A stretch of 52,723 nucleotides of DNA, from positions 1 through 52,723 of the forward strand of contig JBHYGK010000014.1 in the NCBI GenBank assembly GCA_051859045.1, given 5' to 3'. Source of the stretch: JBHYGK01 sp051859045 (GTDB lineage: Bacteria > Pseudomonadota > Gammaproteobacteria > Xanthomonadales > Xanthomonadaceae). The first letter of the stretch is position 1. Each line of letters opens with the position of its first letter. Of this stretch, positions 11,207 through 21,886 are shown in pieces. The notes under the pieces are model-generated. The model was not told the DNA's origin. It ran no database searches and saw nothing but the letters and a program-made list of their open reading frames with translations. The position numbers and the translations under genes were made by a program.

Positions 11207-12352
11207 TCAGCCCTGCTGGGTCGCGATCGCGGCCGCGATCGCGCCGAGCGCGGCCAGCGCGCCCGCCACCGCGAGCGCGATCTTGACCCAGCTGTAGGGA
11301 TGCTCGCCGGCCAGCTGGCCGGTGTAGCCGTTCGCCAGCACCTGGTAGCTGCGGCTGCCGTAGGTGTAGGCCACCAGCCACACCGGCACGAGCACGTGCT
11401 TGAAGCTGCGCCCGTCGAAGCGCGCGTCGACCTGCAGGTTGCGCTGGGTGTCGCCGGGCACCTCGGCCGAGCACAGCGCGCGGGTGCGCTGCTGCAGCTC
11501 GGCCAGGTTGGCCTCGGCGGCCCGGGCCAGGTCGACCTGGTAGCGCTCGACCGTCCAGCCGCGCACGAACTCCGCGGCGTAGGGCCGCAGCTCGGTGGTG
11601 GTCGGGAAGGGTTCGACCTGGCGCAGCAGCCCGCCGTGCACGCCGGTGGTGCCGGGCACCAGGGCGTCGTCGAAGAAGTGCTGCAGCTCGCCCGCCGCCG
11701 GCACCCAGCGCACGTGGCGCTTCATCCGGGTCTGGGTGCGGCCCTGGCTGTCGGTGTAGGTCTCGGGCACGTAGTAGTAGTGGCCCGCCTCGGCGGTCCA
11801 GCGCGCGTCGACGTGGGCGTCGAAGGTCCAGTACGGCAGGTAGACGCCGCGCAGGGTGTCGGTGAGCGCGGCGGTCTTCAGCCGGTTCGGCGCGAACCAG
11901 CGGGTGCCGTACCAGCGCCGGATCAGGTCGCGCACCTGGCCGTCGCTGATCTTGAACGGCAGCAGCGCCTGCGGCGTGATCGCCTCGGCCGCGGCCTCGT
12001 GCGGCAACACCTTGGGCGAGCCGCAGAACTCGCAGCGCGTGGCCGCGACGTGGCCCACGAACACCGAGATCGCGTGGCAGCTCTCGCACTTCACCTCCTG
12101 GCGCGCCTCGCCCCAGCCGCGGGTGGCGGTGGGATCGGCGAGCGCGGCGGCGAGGTCGCGCTCGCCCACCTCGCCCGCGCCGGCGGCGGGGTCGGCCGCC
12201 GGCGGCGGCGTCCACGCGGCGACGCCGCCGCAGAACGGGCAGACCAGGGCCTGGCGCGCCGCGTTCCACTCCATGTCGCCGCCGCAGGCCGCGCAGGGCT
12301 GCTTGCCCAGCGCGTGGGTGTGCGCGGCGTCGAAGGGCGCGTCGGCGCTCAT
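11207..12352 (-). CDS. Double zinc-ribbon membrane-anchored protein, partner of SPFH protein
   Basis: A 381-residue protein of the group often mis-annotated as PriA-like or helicase zinc-finger proteins; no helicase motif is present. Two four-cysteine ribbons are visible: Cys20/Cys23 with Cys38/Cys41, and Cys89/Cys92 with Cys107/Cys110. The middle part is soluble, with YLPYWTFDAHVDARW as a conserved-looking segment, and a single hydrophobic helix lies at about 354-377 near the C-terminus. Its ATG at 12352 overlaps the stop of the SPFH gene by four bases (ATGA), so the two are translationally coupled. Related pairs of a zinc-ribbon protein with a YdjI-type SPFH protein occur in many bacteria. 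The function is unknown; a role in membrane-linked protein assembly is only an inference. Confidence 0.8.
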   Translation of the reverse strand: MSADAPFDAAHTHALGKQPCAACGGDMEWNAARQALVCPFCGGVAAWTPPPAADPAAGAGEVGERDLAAALADPTATRGWGEARQEVKCESCHAISVFVGHVAATRCEFCGSPKVLPHEAAAEAITPQALLPFKISDGQVRDLIRRWYGTRWFAPNRLKTAALTDTLRGVYLPYWTFDAHVDARWTAEAGHYYYVPETYTDSQGRTQTRMKRHVRWVPAAGELQHFFDDALVPGTTGVHGGLLRQVEPFPTTTELRPYAAEFVRGWTVERYQVDLARAAEANLAELQQRTRALCSAEVPGDTQRNLQVDARFDGRSFKHVLVPVWLVAYTYGSRSYQVLANGYTGQLAGEHPYSWVKIALAVAGALAALGAIAAAIATQQG

Positions 12353-13410
12353 TCGCCGCGCAGGAAGGCGTCGACGGCGGCGCGCGCGATCCGCGTGGCG
12401 TTGCCGATCTTGCGGCCCTTGAGGTCGCCGGCGGCGATGGCGGCCATCACGTCCTCCACCGACACGCCCAGCAGCTGGGCGGCCTGCTCGGGCGTGAGCA
12501 CGTCCGGCGCCGGGGCCGCCGGGGCGGCGGCGGGCGCCGCCGTCGCGGCCTGCGGCTGGACCATCCCCTTGGCCATCTCCTGCGCCATCGCGAAGCCCAC
12601 CGCCATCTGCGCGGGGGCGGCCGCGGCGGCGGCGCCCTCCCCGCCCTGGCCCATGCCCTTGGCCATCTGGAACTTCACGTAGTCGTTGAGGTTGCCGACC
12701 ACGCCCATGCTCGAGCGCGCGTCGATGGCCTGCTCCACCTCGGGCGGCACCGACACGTTCTCGATGATGAAGCTGGTGACCTCGAGGCCGTACTTCGCGC
12801 GCATCGCCTCGTTGACCAGCGGCAGCAGCGCGTCGCCGAGCTCGCCGTAGCGGCCGGCGACGTCGAGCGCCGGCACCTTCGCGCCGGCCAGCGCGTCGGT
12901 GAACACGCTCACCAGGCGCGAACGCATGGTGTCGGCGAACTCGTCGAGGCGGAAGTTCTGGTCGGTGCCGGCCACCTCGCGCAGGAAGGTCGGCGGGTCG
13001 ACGATGCGGAAGTCGTAGGTGCCGAACGCGCGCAGGCGCACCACGCCGAAGTCGGCGTCGCGCATCATCACCGGGTTGGCGGTGCCCCACTTGTTGCCGG
13101 TGAACAGGCGGGTGTTGAGGTAGTAGACGTCGCACTTGAACGGCGACTCGAAGCCGTACTTCCAGCCCATGATGCGGGTGAGCACCGGGATGTTCTGGGT
13201 GCTCAGCGTGTGCTTGCCCGGGCCGAACAGGTCGGCGTACTGGCCGGTGGCGACGAACTGCACCACCTGCGACTCGCGCACGATCAGCTGGGCGCCGTTC
13301 TTGATCGCCTTGTCGTCGTCGGGGTAGCGGTAGGAGAGCGTGTCGCGCGAGTCGTCGGTCCACTCGATGATCTCGAGCAGCTCGCCGCGGATGAAGTCCA
13401 TCAGGCCCAT
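12349..13410 (-). CDS. SPFH-domain protein (YdjI/virion-core-like) with C-terminal excisionase-type HTH
   Basis: A 353-residue stomatin/prohibitin/flotillin-superfamily protein of the YdjI group. Residues about 1-240 form the SPFH region (QLIVRESQVVQFV near the start; GLEVTSFIIENVSVP in the second half). An Ala/Pro/Met-rich linker holding the repeated MAKGM motif follows. The last 51 residues (303-353), from DVLTPEQAAQLLGVS to AVDAFLRGE, read as an excisionase/MerR-like helix-turn-helix. The ATG at 13410 has AAGGGAG upstream. Its stop overlaps the zinc-ribbon gene start. No transmembrane helix is visible, so membrane association would be peripheral. A DNA-binding-type module on an SPFH scaffold is odd and could instead bind protein. 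Confidence 0.85.
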   Translation of the reverse strand: MGLMDFIRGELLEIIEWTDDSRDTLSYRYPDDDKAIKNGAQLIVRESQVVQFVATGQYADLFGPGKHTLSTQNIPVLTRIMGWKYGFESPFKCDVYYLNTRLFTGNKWGTANPVMMRDADFGVVRLRAFGTYDFRIVDPPTFLREVAGTDQNFRLDEFADTMRSRLVSVFTDALAGAKVPALDVAGRYGELGDALLPLVNEAMRAKYGLEVTSFIIENVSVPPEVEQAIDARSSMGVVGNLNDYVKFQMAKGMGQGGEGAAAAAAPAQMAVGFAMAQEMAKGMVQPQAATAAPAAAPAAPAPDVLTPEQAAQLLGVSVEDVMAAIAAGDLKGRKIGNATRIARAAVDAFLRGE

Positions 13411-13536
13411 GTCGCGCGCTCCCTTGGTCGGTCGGGGTGGGGTGGATCAGGCGTGGATTCTAAGCACGTCGCGCGGCGGCGCGCAGGGTGCTGGAGGTCA
13501 CCCCGGCACGCGGGGCGGCCGGGGCGGTCGGCGGGC

Positions 13537-13564
13537 AAAAAAAAACGGGCCCCGAGGGGCCCGT
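13537..13564 (-). terminator. Intrinsic terminator of the pnp operon
   Basis: A 9-10-bp stem (ACGGGCCCC, 2-base loop, GGGGCCCGT; 13545-13564) is followed on the minus strand by nine U at 13537-13545, 25 bases after the pnp stop. The remainder of 13411-13588 holds the upstream region of the SPFH gene, where I see no clear promoter motif. Confidence 0.92.
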
Positions 13565-13588
13565 CCTTCATCGACGCGGTGGGGGCGA

Positions 13589-15691
<2,103 letters not shown>

Positions 15692-15789
15692 GGTGGTGGA
15701 TTCCTTTTCGATATCGCCCGGATGGATACGCGTCAGGCGCCACGCCTGCCGCGCTTGGATCTGTCTGGTGGGAGCGGTGCGGGTGGAGC

Positions 15790-15842
15790 GGGCCCCGGTT
15801 TCCGGGGCCCTGAAACACCGCGGGCGCCGTCTCCGGCGCCCG
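15790..15842 (-). promoter_or_regulatory. Tandem hairpins between rpsO and pnp
   Basis: Reading the minus strand, a CGGGCGCC-N6-GGCGCCCG stem (15821-15842) just after rpsO is followed by GGUGUUUC, then a 9-bp stem GGGCCCCGG-AAA-CCGGGGCCC (15790-15810). The first probably attenuates transcription after rpsO; the second could be an RNase III or PNPase control structure in the pnp leader. Roles are inferred from the E. coli rpsO-pnp arrangement. Confidence 0.6.
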
Positions 15843-15857
15843 TGGGGTCTTGCTGGA

Positions 15858-16118
15858 TCAGCGACGCAGGCCGAGACGCTCGATGAGGGTCTTGTAGCGC
15901 TCGTTGTCCTTCTTCTTCAGGTAGGCCAGCAGGCTGCGGCGCTGGTTCACCATCTTCAGCAGGCCACGACGCGAGTGGTGGTCCTGCTTGTGCACCTTGA
16001 AGTGCTCGGTGAGCTGCTCGATGCGCGCGCTGAGCAGGGCGACCTGGACTTCCGGCGAGCCGCTGTCGTTGGCGCCGCGGCCGAAGTCCTGGATGATCTT
16101 GAGGCTGTCGATGGACAT
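15858..16118 (-). CDS. rpsO: 30S ribosomal protein S15
   Basis: Ribosomal protein S15, an 86-residue primary binder of 16S rRNA in the 30S platform. The whole sequence matches the family: GSPEVQVALLSARIEQLT, then HFKVHKQDHHSRRGLL with the conserved rRNA-contact HxxDHHSRRGL, and the C-terminal KDNERYKTLIERLGLRR. The ATG at 16118 has AAGAGAAC in front; a longer in-frame opening adds 27 residues without family similarity and is rejected. It lies between truB and pnp, as in most gammaproteobacteria, and 140 bases separate it from truB, which may hold a promoter. Confidence 0.98.
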   Translation of the reverse strand: MSIDSLKIIQDFGRGANDSGSPEVQVALLSARIEQLTEHFKVHKQDHHSRRGLLKMVNQRRSLLAYLKKKDNERYKTLIERLGLRR

Positions 16119-16258
16119 GGTGTTCTCTTCTGGTGACGCGGGAGCCGCAGGAACGCATCGGGATGCGCACCGCGAGGACCGCCTGAGGGGTGGTGGCACC
16201 GGGCATCGAGGCCACGGAGCCAGCGGATTCTAGCCCGCGGGGGGCCGGACGGACAAGC

Positions 16259-17242
16259 CTAGCCGTCGGTGCGCAGCAGGCGCCGGACCGCCAGGCGGCC
16301 GTCGGCGAGGGCCTCCACGAGGCCCAGCGGCGCGCCCCCGGGGCCGAACGCGGCGTACTCCGCCGGCACCGTCCCGGCCGGCGCGGGCACCGCCTGGCCC
16401 AGCCGCAGCCGACGGGCGGCCTCGGCGTCCAGCGCCAGCCGCGGCCAGGCGGCCAGCCCGGCCTCGATCGGCAGCAGGCAGGCCCGCAGGGCGTCCTCGC
16501 CGTCCGCCGCCGCCGCCTCGAGCTCGGCCAGCGTGATCATCCGCGGCGCCGTGAAGGGCTCCACCCAGGTGCGGCGCAGCGCGGTCAGGTGGGCGCCGCA
16601 GCCCAGCGCCTCGCCGAGGTCGCGGGCCAGCGCGCGCACGTAGGTGCCGGAGCCGCAGGTGACGTCGAGCACCACGCGCGCGCCGTCGGCCTCGACCACG
16701 TCCAGCGCGAACACCTCCACCGCGCGCACCGGGGCCTCGACGGCCTCGCCGCGGCGGGCCTTCGCGTACAGCGGCTCGCCGCCCTGCTTGAGGGCGGCGT
16801 AGATCGGGGCGCGCTGCTGGATGCGGCCGCGCAGCGGGGCCAGCCCGGCCTCGAGCGCGGCGAGGTCGGCCGCGCCGTCGGCGAAGCCGGGCGGCAGCGG
16901 GCGTTCGACGAGGGGCTGGCCCTCGGCGTCGTCGGTGTCGGTGGTGAGCCCGAGCCGCAGCTCGGCGCGGTAGGCCTTGCGCTGGCCCAGCAGGCCGCCG
17001 GCGAGCTTGGTGGCCTCGCCGAAGCACAGAGGCAGCAGGCCGGTGGCCATCGGGTCGAGGCTGCCGGTATGCCCGCCCTTCTCGGCGCGCAGCAGGTGGC
17101 GCGCGCGCTGCAGGGCCTGGTTGGAGCTCGGGCCCTTCGGCTTGTCGAGCAGCAGCAGGCCGTCGAGGGGGCGGAAGACGGTCTTCGGGCGGTCCGGGCG
17201 CGCGCGCGGCGGCCGGGCGGCGCGGTCCGCGGGACCGGCCAT
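16259..17242 (-). CDS. truB: tRNA pseudouridine(55) synthase
   Basis: Forms pseudouridine at position 55 of the T loop in nearly all tRNAs. At 327 residues it has a normal length plus an Arg/Pro-rich N-terminal extension of about 20 residues. The catalytic motif GGHTGSLDPMATG holds Asp63; AYRAELRLG, YAALKQGGEPLYAKAR and CGSGTYVRALARDLG are the other family motifs. The start codon overlaps the rbfA stop by one base (TGATG), which supports this start and coupled translation. Confidence 0.97.
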   Translation of the reverse strand: MAGPADRAARPPRARPDRPKTVFRPLDGLLLLDKPKGPSSNQALQRARHLLRAEKGGHTGSLDPMATGLLPLCFGEATKLAGGLLGQRKAYRAELRLGLTTDTDDAEGQPLVERPLPPGFADGAADLAALEAGLAPLRGRIQQRAPIYAALKQGGEPLYAKARRGEAVEAPVRAVEVFALDVVEADGARVVLDVTCGSGTYVRALARDLGEALGCGAHLTALRRTWVEPFTAPRMITLAELEAAAADGEDALRACLLPIEAGLAAWPRLALDAEAARRLRLGQAVPAPAGTVPAEYAAFGPGGAPLGLVEALADGRLAVRRLLRTDG

Positions 17243-17646
17243 CAGGCCTTCGGCGCGTCGTCGCCGGCGGCCGGGGCCTCGTCGTCCATGTCGACCGGCG
17301 GGGGCGGCAGCTCGCGCAGCAGCTTCTCGATGTGCTCGCCGCGGTCGACGGAGTCGTCGTAGTGGAAGTGCAGCTCGGGCACCGCGCGCATCTTCACCGA
17401 GCGCGCGAGCGCGAAGCGGATGTCCTTGGCGAGCTCCTTGAGCCCGTCGAGGGCCTCCTTGGCGCGCTCGGACTGCAGCGCGGTCACGAAGACCTTGGCG
17501 TGGGCCATGTCGCGGGTGATCTCGACGTCGCTGACGCTCACCGAGGGCAGGCCGTGCTCGCGCACGGCGGCATGCACGAGCGCGCCCAGCTCGCGGCGGA
17601 GCTGGGCGGACACGCGGTCGGTGCGATGGAAGGACTTGGTCGGCAC
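17242..17646 (-). CDS. rbfA: 30S ribosome-binding factor A
   Basis: Small KH-like factor for late maturation of the 30S subunit and processing of the 16S rRNA 5' end. At 134 residues it has family length, with RTDRVSAQLRRELGALV at the N-terminus, VSVSDVEITRDMAHAKVFVT in the centre and VPELHFHYDDSVDRGEHI near the end. The C-terminal tail is acidic and Pro/Ala-rich. It starts one base after infB and overlaps truB. Confidence 0.97.
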   Translation of the reverse strand: MPTKSFHRTDRVSAQLRRELGALVHAAVREHGLPSVSVSDVEITRDMAHAKVFVTALQSERAKEALDGLKELAKDIRFALARSVKMRAVPELHFHYDDSVDRGEHIEKLLRELPPPPVDMDDEAPAAGDDAPKA

Positions 17647-17647
17647 G

Positions 17648-20257
17648 TCAGAGGGTCCGCTGGACCTCGATGCGCTCGAAGCACTCGATCTGGTCGCCCG
17701 GCTTGACGTCGTTGTACTGCTTCACGCCGATGCCGCACTCGGTGCCGTTGCGCACCTCGTCGACGTTCTCCTTGAAGCGGCGCAGCGACTCGAGCTCGCC
17801 CTGGAAGACCACGGTGTTGTTGCGCAGCACGCGGATGGGCTTGGAGCGCTTGACCGTGCCCTCGATGACCATGCAGCCGGCGACGGCGCCGAACTTCGAG
17901 CTGCGGAAGACCTCGCGCACCTGGGCGGTGCCGATGATCTCCTCGCGGATCTCCACGCCCAGCAGGCCGGACGCCACCTGCTTCACCTGGTCGATGACGT
18001 CGTAGATGATCGAGAAGTAGCGCAGGTCGAGGCCGTTGTTCTCGACCACGCGGCGGGCCGAGGCGTCGGCGCGCACGTTGAAGCCGATGATGGTGGCCTT
18101 GGAGGCCGCCGCCAGCGTGGCGTCGGACTCGGTGATGCCGCCCACGCCGGAGCTGATGACGTTGACCTTGATGGCCTCGGTGCTGAGCGCCACCAGCGAC
18201 TCACGCAGCGCCTGCACCGAGCCCTGGACGTCGGCCTTGATGACCAGGTTGAGGCTCAGCTGGCCCTCGCCCTGGCCCATCTGGGCCATGATGTCCTCGA
18301 GCTTCTGGCCGGTCTGGACCAGGCGCGACTCGCGCTTCTTGGCCTCGCGCTGCTGCGCGACGTCCTTGGCGAGGCGCTCGTCCTCGACCACGACCAGGTC
18401 GTCGCCGGCGTCGGGCACGCCCGAGAGGCCCAGCACCACGACCGGGATCGAGGGGCCGGCTTCGCCGACCTGGCGGCCGGCCTCGTCGAACAGCGCGCGG
18501 ACGCGGCCGTACTGGGTGCCGCAGACCAGGTAGTCGCCCTTCTTCAGGGTGCCCTGCTGGACGAGCACGGTCGCGACCGGGCCGCGGCCCTTGTCGAGGC
18601 TGGACTCGACCACCACGCCGGTGGCGCGGGCGTCGTAGACGGCGGTGAGCTCGAGCACTTCGGCCTGCACCAGGATCGCGTCGAGCAGGTCGTCGATGCC
18701 CATGCCGGTCTTGGCCGAGACGGCCACGAACGGGGAATCGCCGCCCCACTCCTCGGGGATCACGTTGTGCTGGCCGAGGCCGGCCTTGAGGTTGTCGGGG
18801 TTGGCGTCGGCCTTGTCCATCTTGTTCATGGCCACCACCAGCGGCACGCCGGCGGCGCGCGCATGGGTGATCGCCTCGATGGTCTGCGGCATCACGCCGT
18901 CGTCGGCCGCGACCACCAGCACCACGATGTCGGTGAGCTTCGCGCCGCGGGCGCGCATCGAGGTGAAGGCGGCGTGGCCCGGGGTGTCGAGGAAGCTGAT
19001 GACGCCCTTCGGCGTCTCGACGTGGTAGGCGCCGATGTGCTGGGTGATGCCGCCGGCTTCGCCGGAGGCCACCTTGGTGCGGCGGATGTAGTCGAGCAGC
19101 GAGGTCTTGCCGTGGTCGACGTGGCCCATGATCGTGACCACCGGCGGGCGCACGCGCTTCTCGCCGTCGATCTCGATGTGCTCGGCGAGCGCGGTCTCGG
19201 CGTCGTTGTCGCTGGCGCGCACGGCCTTGTGGCCGAGCTCCTCGACCACCAGCACCGCGGTGTCGTGGTCGACGGTCTGGTTGATGGTCGCCATGACGCC
19301 CATCTTGAACAGCGCCTTCACCACGTCCGCGCCCTTGAGCGCGAGCTTGGCGGCGAGGTCGGCGACGACGATGTTGTCGCCGATCGCCACTTCGCGCAGG
19401 ACCGGCGAGGTCGGGCGCGAGAAGCCGTGCGGGCCGGCCTGCTGGCCGCCGCGGCGGGTCGGCTCCGGGCCGCGGCCGCGCTGCGGGGGCTTGCGCTTGC
19501 CGGCGGTCGAGGTGCGGCGGGCGCGCTCGACGGCGGAGAGGTGCAGCGGGGCGGTCGCGAAGCGCTGGCCGACGTCTTCCTCGACCTCCTCGCGGATCAC
19601 CGGCGGCGGCGCGCCGCGGGTGGGCTTGACCACCTTCTTGGCGTCGCGGTCGTCGTCGCGGCGCGGGGCGAGGATGGACTTGTGGCCGTGCTCGGTGGAG
19701 CGCGGCGGCGCGGCCACGACCGGGACCTCCTCGACCGCCTCGACGGCCTCCGCGGCGGGCGCGGCCGGGCCGGTGGCCTTGGCGGCGCGGGCGGCCTCCT
19801 CGGCGGCCTTGCGGGCGGCGTCCTCGGCCTGGCGGCGCTGCTCGGCCTCGACGCGGGCGACCTCCTCGGCCTCCTGCTTCGCGCGCGATTCCTCGAGCTT
19901 GCGCAGCGCGTCCTCGCGCTCGGCGTCCGGGGAGCCGTCGACGTCGGTGCGCTTGATGTAGGTCTTCTTCTGCCGGACCTCGACCGCGACGGTGGTCTTG
20001 GACTTGCCGGCGGCGACCGTCAGCTCCTCGACCTTGCGGCGCTTGAGGGTGATCTGGCGCGGGGCGGCGTCGGCGGCGGGCTCGTCGGCCTTGCCGTGGG
20101 TGCGGCGCAGGAAGCCGAGGAGCTTCATCTTCTCGGTCGGCGTCACCACCTGGTCCGGCCCGCTGAAGCTCATGCCGGCCTCGGCGAGCTGCTCGAGCAG
20201 CTTCTCCACCGGGGTCCCGACGAGCTTGGCGAGGGTGCGTACCGTGACTTCGGACAT
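17648..20257 (-). CDS. infB: Translation initiation factor IF-2
   Basis: The GTPase that brings initiator tRNA to the 30S subunit. At 869 residues it is of the long form. An N-terminal IF2_N domain (1-52) is followed by a long charged Ala/Glu/Arg coiled region (about 110-230), a second IF2_N-like domain (about 287-337), then the G domain with GHVDHGKT (378-385), DTPGHAAF, NKMD and SAKTG, and beta-barrel domains II-IV with the C-terminal GTECGIGVKQYNDVKPGDQ. Shorter translation starts inside the linker are possible, as for IF2-beta in E. coli, but none is obvious. It lies 111 bases after nusA across a set of GGCGCC repeats. Confidence 0.98.
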   Translation of the reverse strand: MSEVTVRTLAKLVGTPVEKLLEQLAEAGMSFSGPDQVVTPTEKMKLLGFLRRTHGKADEPAADAAPRQITLKRRKVEELTVAAGKSKTTVAVEVRQKKTYIKRTDVDGSPDAEREDALRKLEESRAKQEAEEVARVEAEQRRQAEDAARKAAEEAARAAKATGPAAPAAEAVEAVEEVPVVAAPPRSTEHGHKSILAPRRDDDRDAKKVVKPTRGAPPPVIREEVEEDVGQRFATAPLHLSAVERARRTSTAGKRKPPQRGRGPEPTRRGGQQAGPHGFSRPTSPVLREVAIGDNIVVADLAAKLALKGADVVKALFKMGVMATINQTVDHDTAVLVVEELGHKAVRASDNDAETALAEHIEIDGEKRVRPPVVTIMGHVDHGKTSLLDYIRRTKVASGEAGGITQHIGAYHVETPKGVISFLDTPGHAAFTSMRARGAKLTDIVVLVVAADDGVMPQTIEAITHARAAGVPLVVAMNKMDKADANPDNLKAGLGQHNVIPEEWGGDSPFVAVSAKTGMGIDDLLDAILVQAEVLELTAVYDARATGVVVESSLDKGRGPVATVLVQQGTLKKGDYLVCGTQYGRVRALFDEAGRQVGEAGPSIPVVVLGLSGVPDAGDDLVVVEDERLAKDVAQQREAKKRESRLVQTGQKLEDIMAQMGQGEGQLSLNLVIKADVQGSVQALRESLVALSTEAIKVNVISSGVGGITESDATLAAASKATIIGFNVRADASARRVVENNGLDLRYFSIIYDVIDQVKQVASGLLGVEIREEIIGTAQVREVFRSSKFGAVAGCMVIEGTVKRSKPIRVLRNNTVVFQGELESLRRFKENVDEVRNGTECGIGVKQYNDVKPGDQIECFERIEVQRTL

Positions 20258-20275
20258 GTGGCTTCCTGTTCCTTG

Positions 20276-20342
20276 GGCGCCGATGGCGCCGTGGCGGCGC
20301 CGGAGGGGCGCCTGATTGTACGGGTCGGCGCCGGATGGCGCC
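20276..20342. repeat. Cluster of six GGCGCC palindromes in the nusA-infB spacer
   Basis: The self-complementary hexamer GGCGCC occurs at 20276, 20285, 20296, 20307, 20327 and 20337 in a 111-base spacer. Any pair can form a stem, so the infB leader RNA should fold into alternative hairpins. A TACAAT (20315-20320, minus strand) sits among them but has no fitting -35 hexamer. No U-run follows, so it is not a standard terminator. Confidence 0.6.
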
Positions 20343-20368
20343 CGATGCGGCGGGAGGCGGTGGCCCGG

Positions 20369-21856
20369 TTACTCGAACCAGTGCTTGCGCGCTTCCATGA
20401 TGAGGGCCGCGGCGCGCTCGTCGCCCATGCCCTCGATGTCGCTGATCTCGTCCACCGCCTGCTCGGCGAGGTCCTCGCGGGTCTGCACGCCGCGGCCCGC
20501 CAGGGCGTAGGCGGTGGCCTCGTCCATGCCCTCGAGCGAGAGCAGGTCGTCGGCCGGCTTGTGGGCCTCGAGCTCCTCCTCGGCCACCAGGGCCTCGGTG
20601 AGCAGGGCGTCGCGGGCGCGGGCGCGCAGCTCCTCGACGATGTCCTCGTCGAAGCCCTCGACGTTGAGCAGCTCGGCGACCGGCACGTAGGCGATCTCCT
20701 CGACGGTCGAGAAGCCCTCGCCCACCAAGATGCCGGCGATCTCCTCGTCGACCTCCAGGCGGTCCATGAACAGCTGGCGGGCCGAGGCCTGCTCGCCCTC
20801 GCTCTTGGCCTGGACCTGGGCCTGGGTCATCACGTTGAGCTGCCAACCGGTGAGGCGGCTGGCGAGGCGGACGTTCTGGCCGCCCTTGCCGATCGCCTGG
20901 GCCAGCTTGTCCTCGGCCACGGCGAGGTCCATGGAGTGCTTGTCCTCGTCGACGATGATCGACTGGACCTCGGCCGGCGCCATCGCGTTGATGACGAACT
21001 GCGCGGCGTTCTCGCTCCACAGCACGATGTCGATGCGCTCGCCGTTGAGCTCGTTGCTGACGGCCTGCACGCGCGAACCGCGCATGCCGATGCACGCGCC
21101 GATCGGATCGGTGCGGTGGTCGTGCGCGAGCACGGCGATCTTGGCGCGGTCGCCCGGGTCGCGCGCGGCGGCCTTGATCTCGACCAGGCCCTGGCCGACC
21201 TCCGGCACCTCGAGCTTGAACAGCTCCATCATGAACTCCGGCGCGGTGCGGCTCACGAAGAGCTGCGGCCCGCGGGCCTCGGCGCGCACGTCGAACAGGT
21301 AGCCGCGGACGCGGTCGCCCGGGCGCAGCACGTCGCGCGGGATCGACTTGTCCTTCGGGATGAAGCCCTCGGCGTTGCCGCCGAGGTCGATGTAGATGTT
21401 GCCGCGCTCCACGCGCTTGACCACCGCGGTGATCAGCTCGCCGATGCGGTCGCGCCAGGCGTCCACCACCTGCGCGCGCTCGGCCTCGCGGACGCGCTGC
21501 ACGATGACCTGCTTCGCGGCCTGGGCGGCGATGCGGCCGAACTCGGGGTTCTCGATGCGCTCCTCGAGCACGTCGCCGGGCTGCACGTCGGGCTTGTCGT
21601 CGACGGCGTCCATCATGCGGATCATGCGCTCGGGCGACTCCATGACGACGTCGTCCTCGACGACCTCCCACAGGCGGAAGGTCTCGTAGCTGCCGTCCTT
21701 CGGATCGATGGCGACGCGCACGGCGACGTCCTGGTCCGGGTAGCGCTTCTTCGCGGCGGACGCCAGCGCGGCCTCCATCGCCTCCAGGATGACCTGGCGC
21801 GGCACGCCCTTTTCGTTGGCGACCGCCTCGACCACCAGCAGAAGTTCCTTGCTCAT
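20369..21856 (-). CDS. nusA: Transcription termination/antitermination protein NusA
   Basis: RNA polymerase-binding factor controlling pausing, termination and antitermination. At 495 residues it matches the E. coli-type protein: N-terminal polymerase-binding domain (MSKELLLVVEAVANEKGVPR), S1 domain (about 136-200), two KH domains (ELNGERIDIVLWS in the first, AIGKGGQNVRLASRLTGW in the second), and two C-terminal acidic helix-hairpin-helix repeats (FSTVEEIAYVPVAELL and VQTREDLAEQAVDEI). The two acidic repeats mark the gammaproteobacterial/betaproteobacterial form. It begins 30 bases after rimP in the same operon. Confidence 0.98.
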   Translation of the reverse strand: MSKELLLVVEAVANEKGVPRQVILEAMEAALASAAKKRYPDQDVAVRVAIDPKDGSYETFRLWEVVEDDVVMESPERMIRMMDAVDDKPDVQPGDVLEERIENPEFGRIAAQAAKQVIVQRVREAERAQVVDAWRDRIGELITAVVKRVERGNIYIDLGGNAEGFIPKDKSIPRDVLRPGDRVRGYLFDVRAEARGPQLFVSRTAPEFMMELFKLEVPEVGQGLVEIKAAARDPGDRAKIAVLAHDHRTDPIGACIGMRGSRVQAVSNELNGERIDIVLWSENAAQFVINAMAPAEVQSIIVDEDKHSMDLAVAEDKLAQAIGKGGQNVRLASRLTGWQLNVMTQAQVQAKSEGEQASARQLFMDRLEVDEEIAGILVGEGFSTVEEIAYVPVAELLNVEGFDEDIVEELRARARDALLTEALVAEEELEAHKPADDLLSLEGMDEATAYALAGRGVQTREDLAEQAVDEISDIEGMGDERAAALIMEARKHWFE

Positions 21857-21886
21857 CGCTCGCTCCGTATGAGGCGGTTCGCCGCC

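Noticed and set aside
11207..13363. A continuous 718-codon minus-strand frame joining the SPFH region to the zinc-ribbon gene
   Set aside because: Its first 337 codons are the wrong frame of the SPFH gene; the true zinc-ribbon start is the ATGA overlap at 12352.
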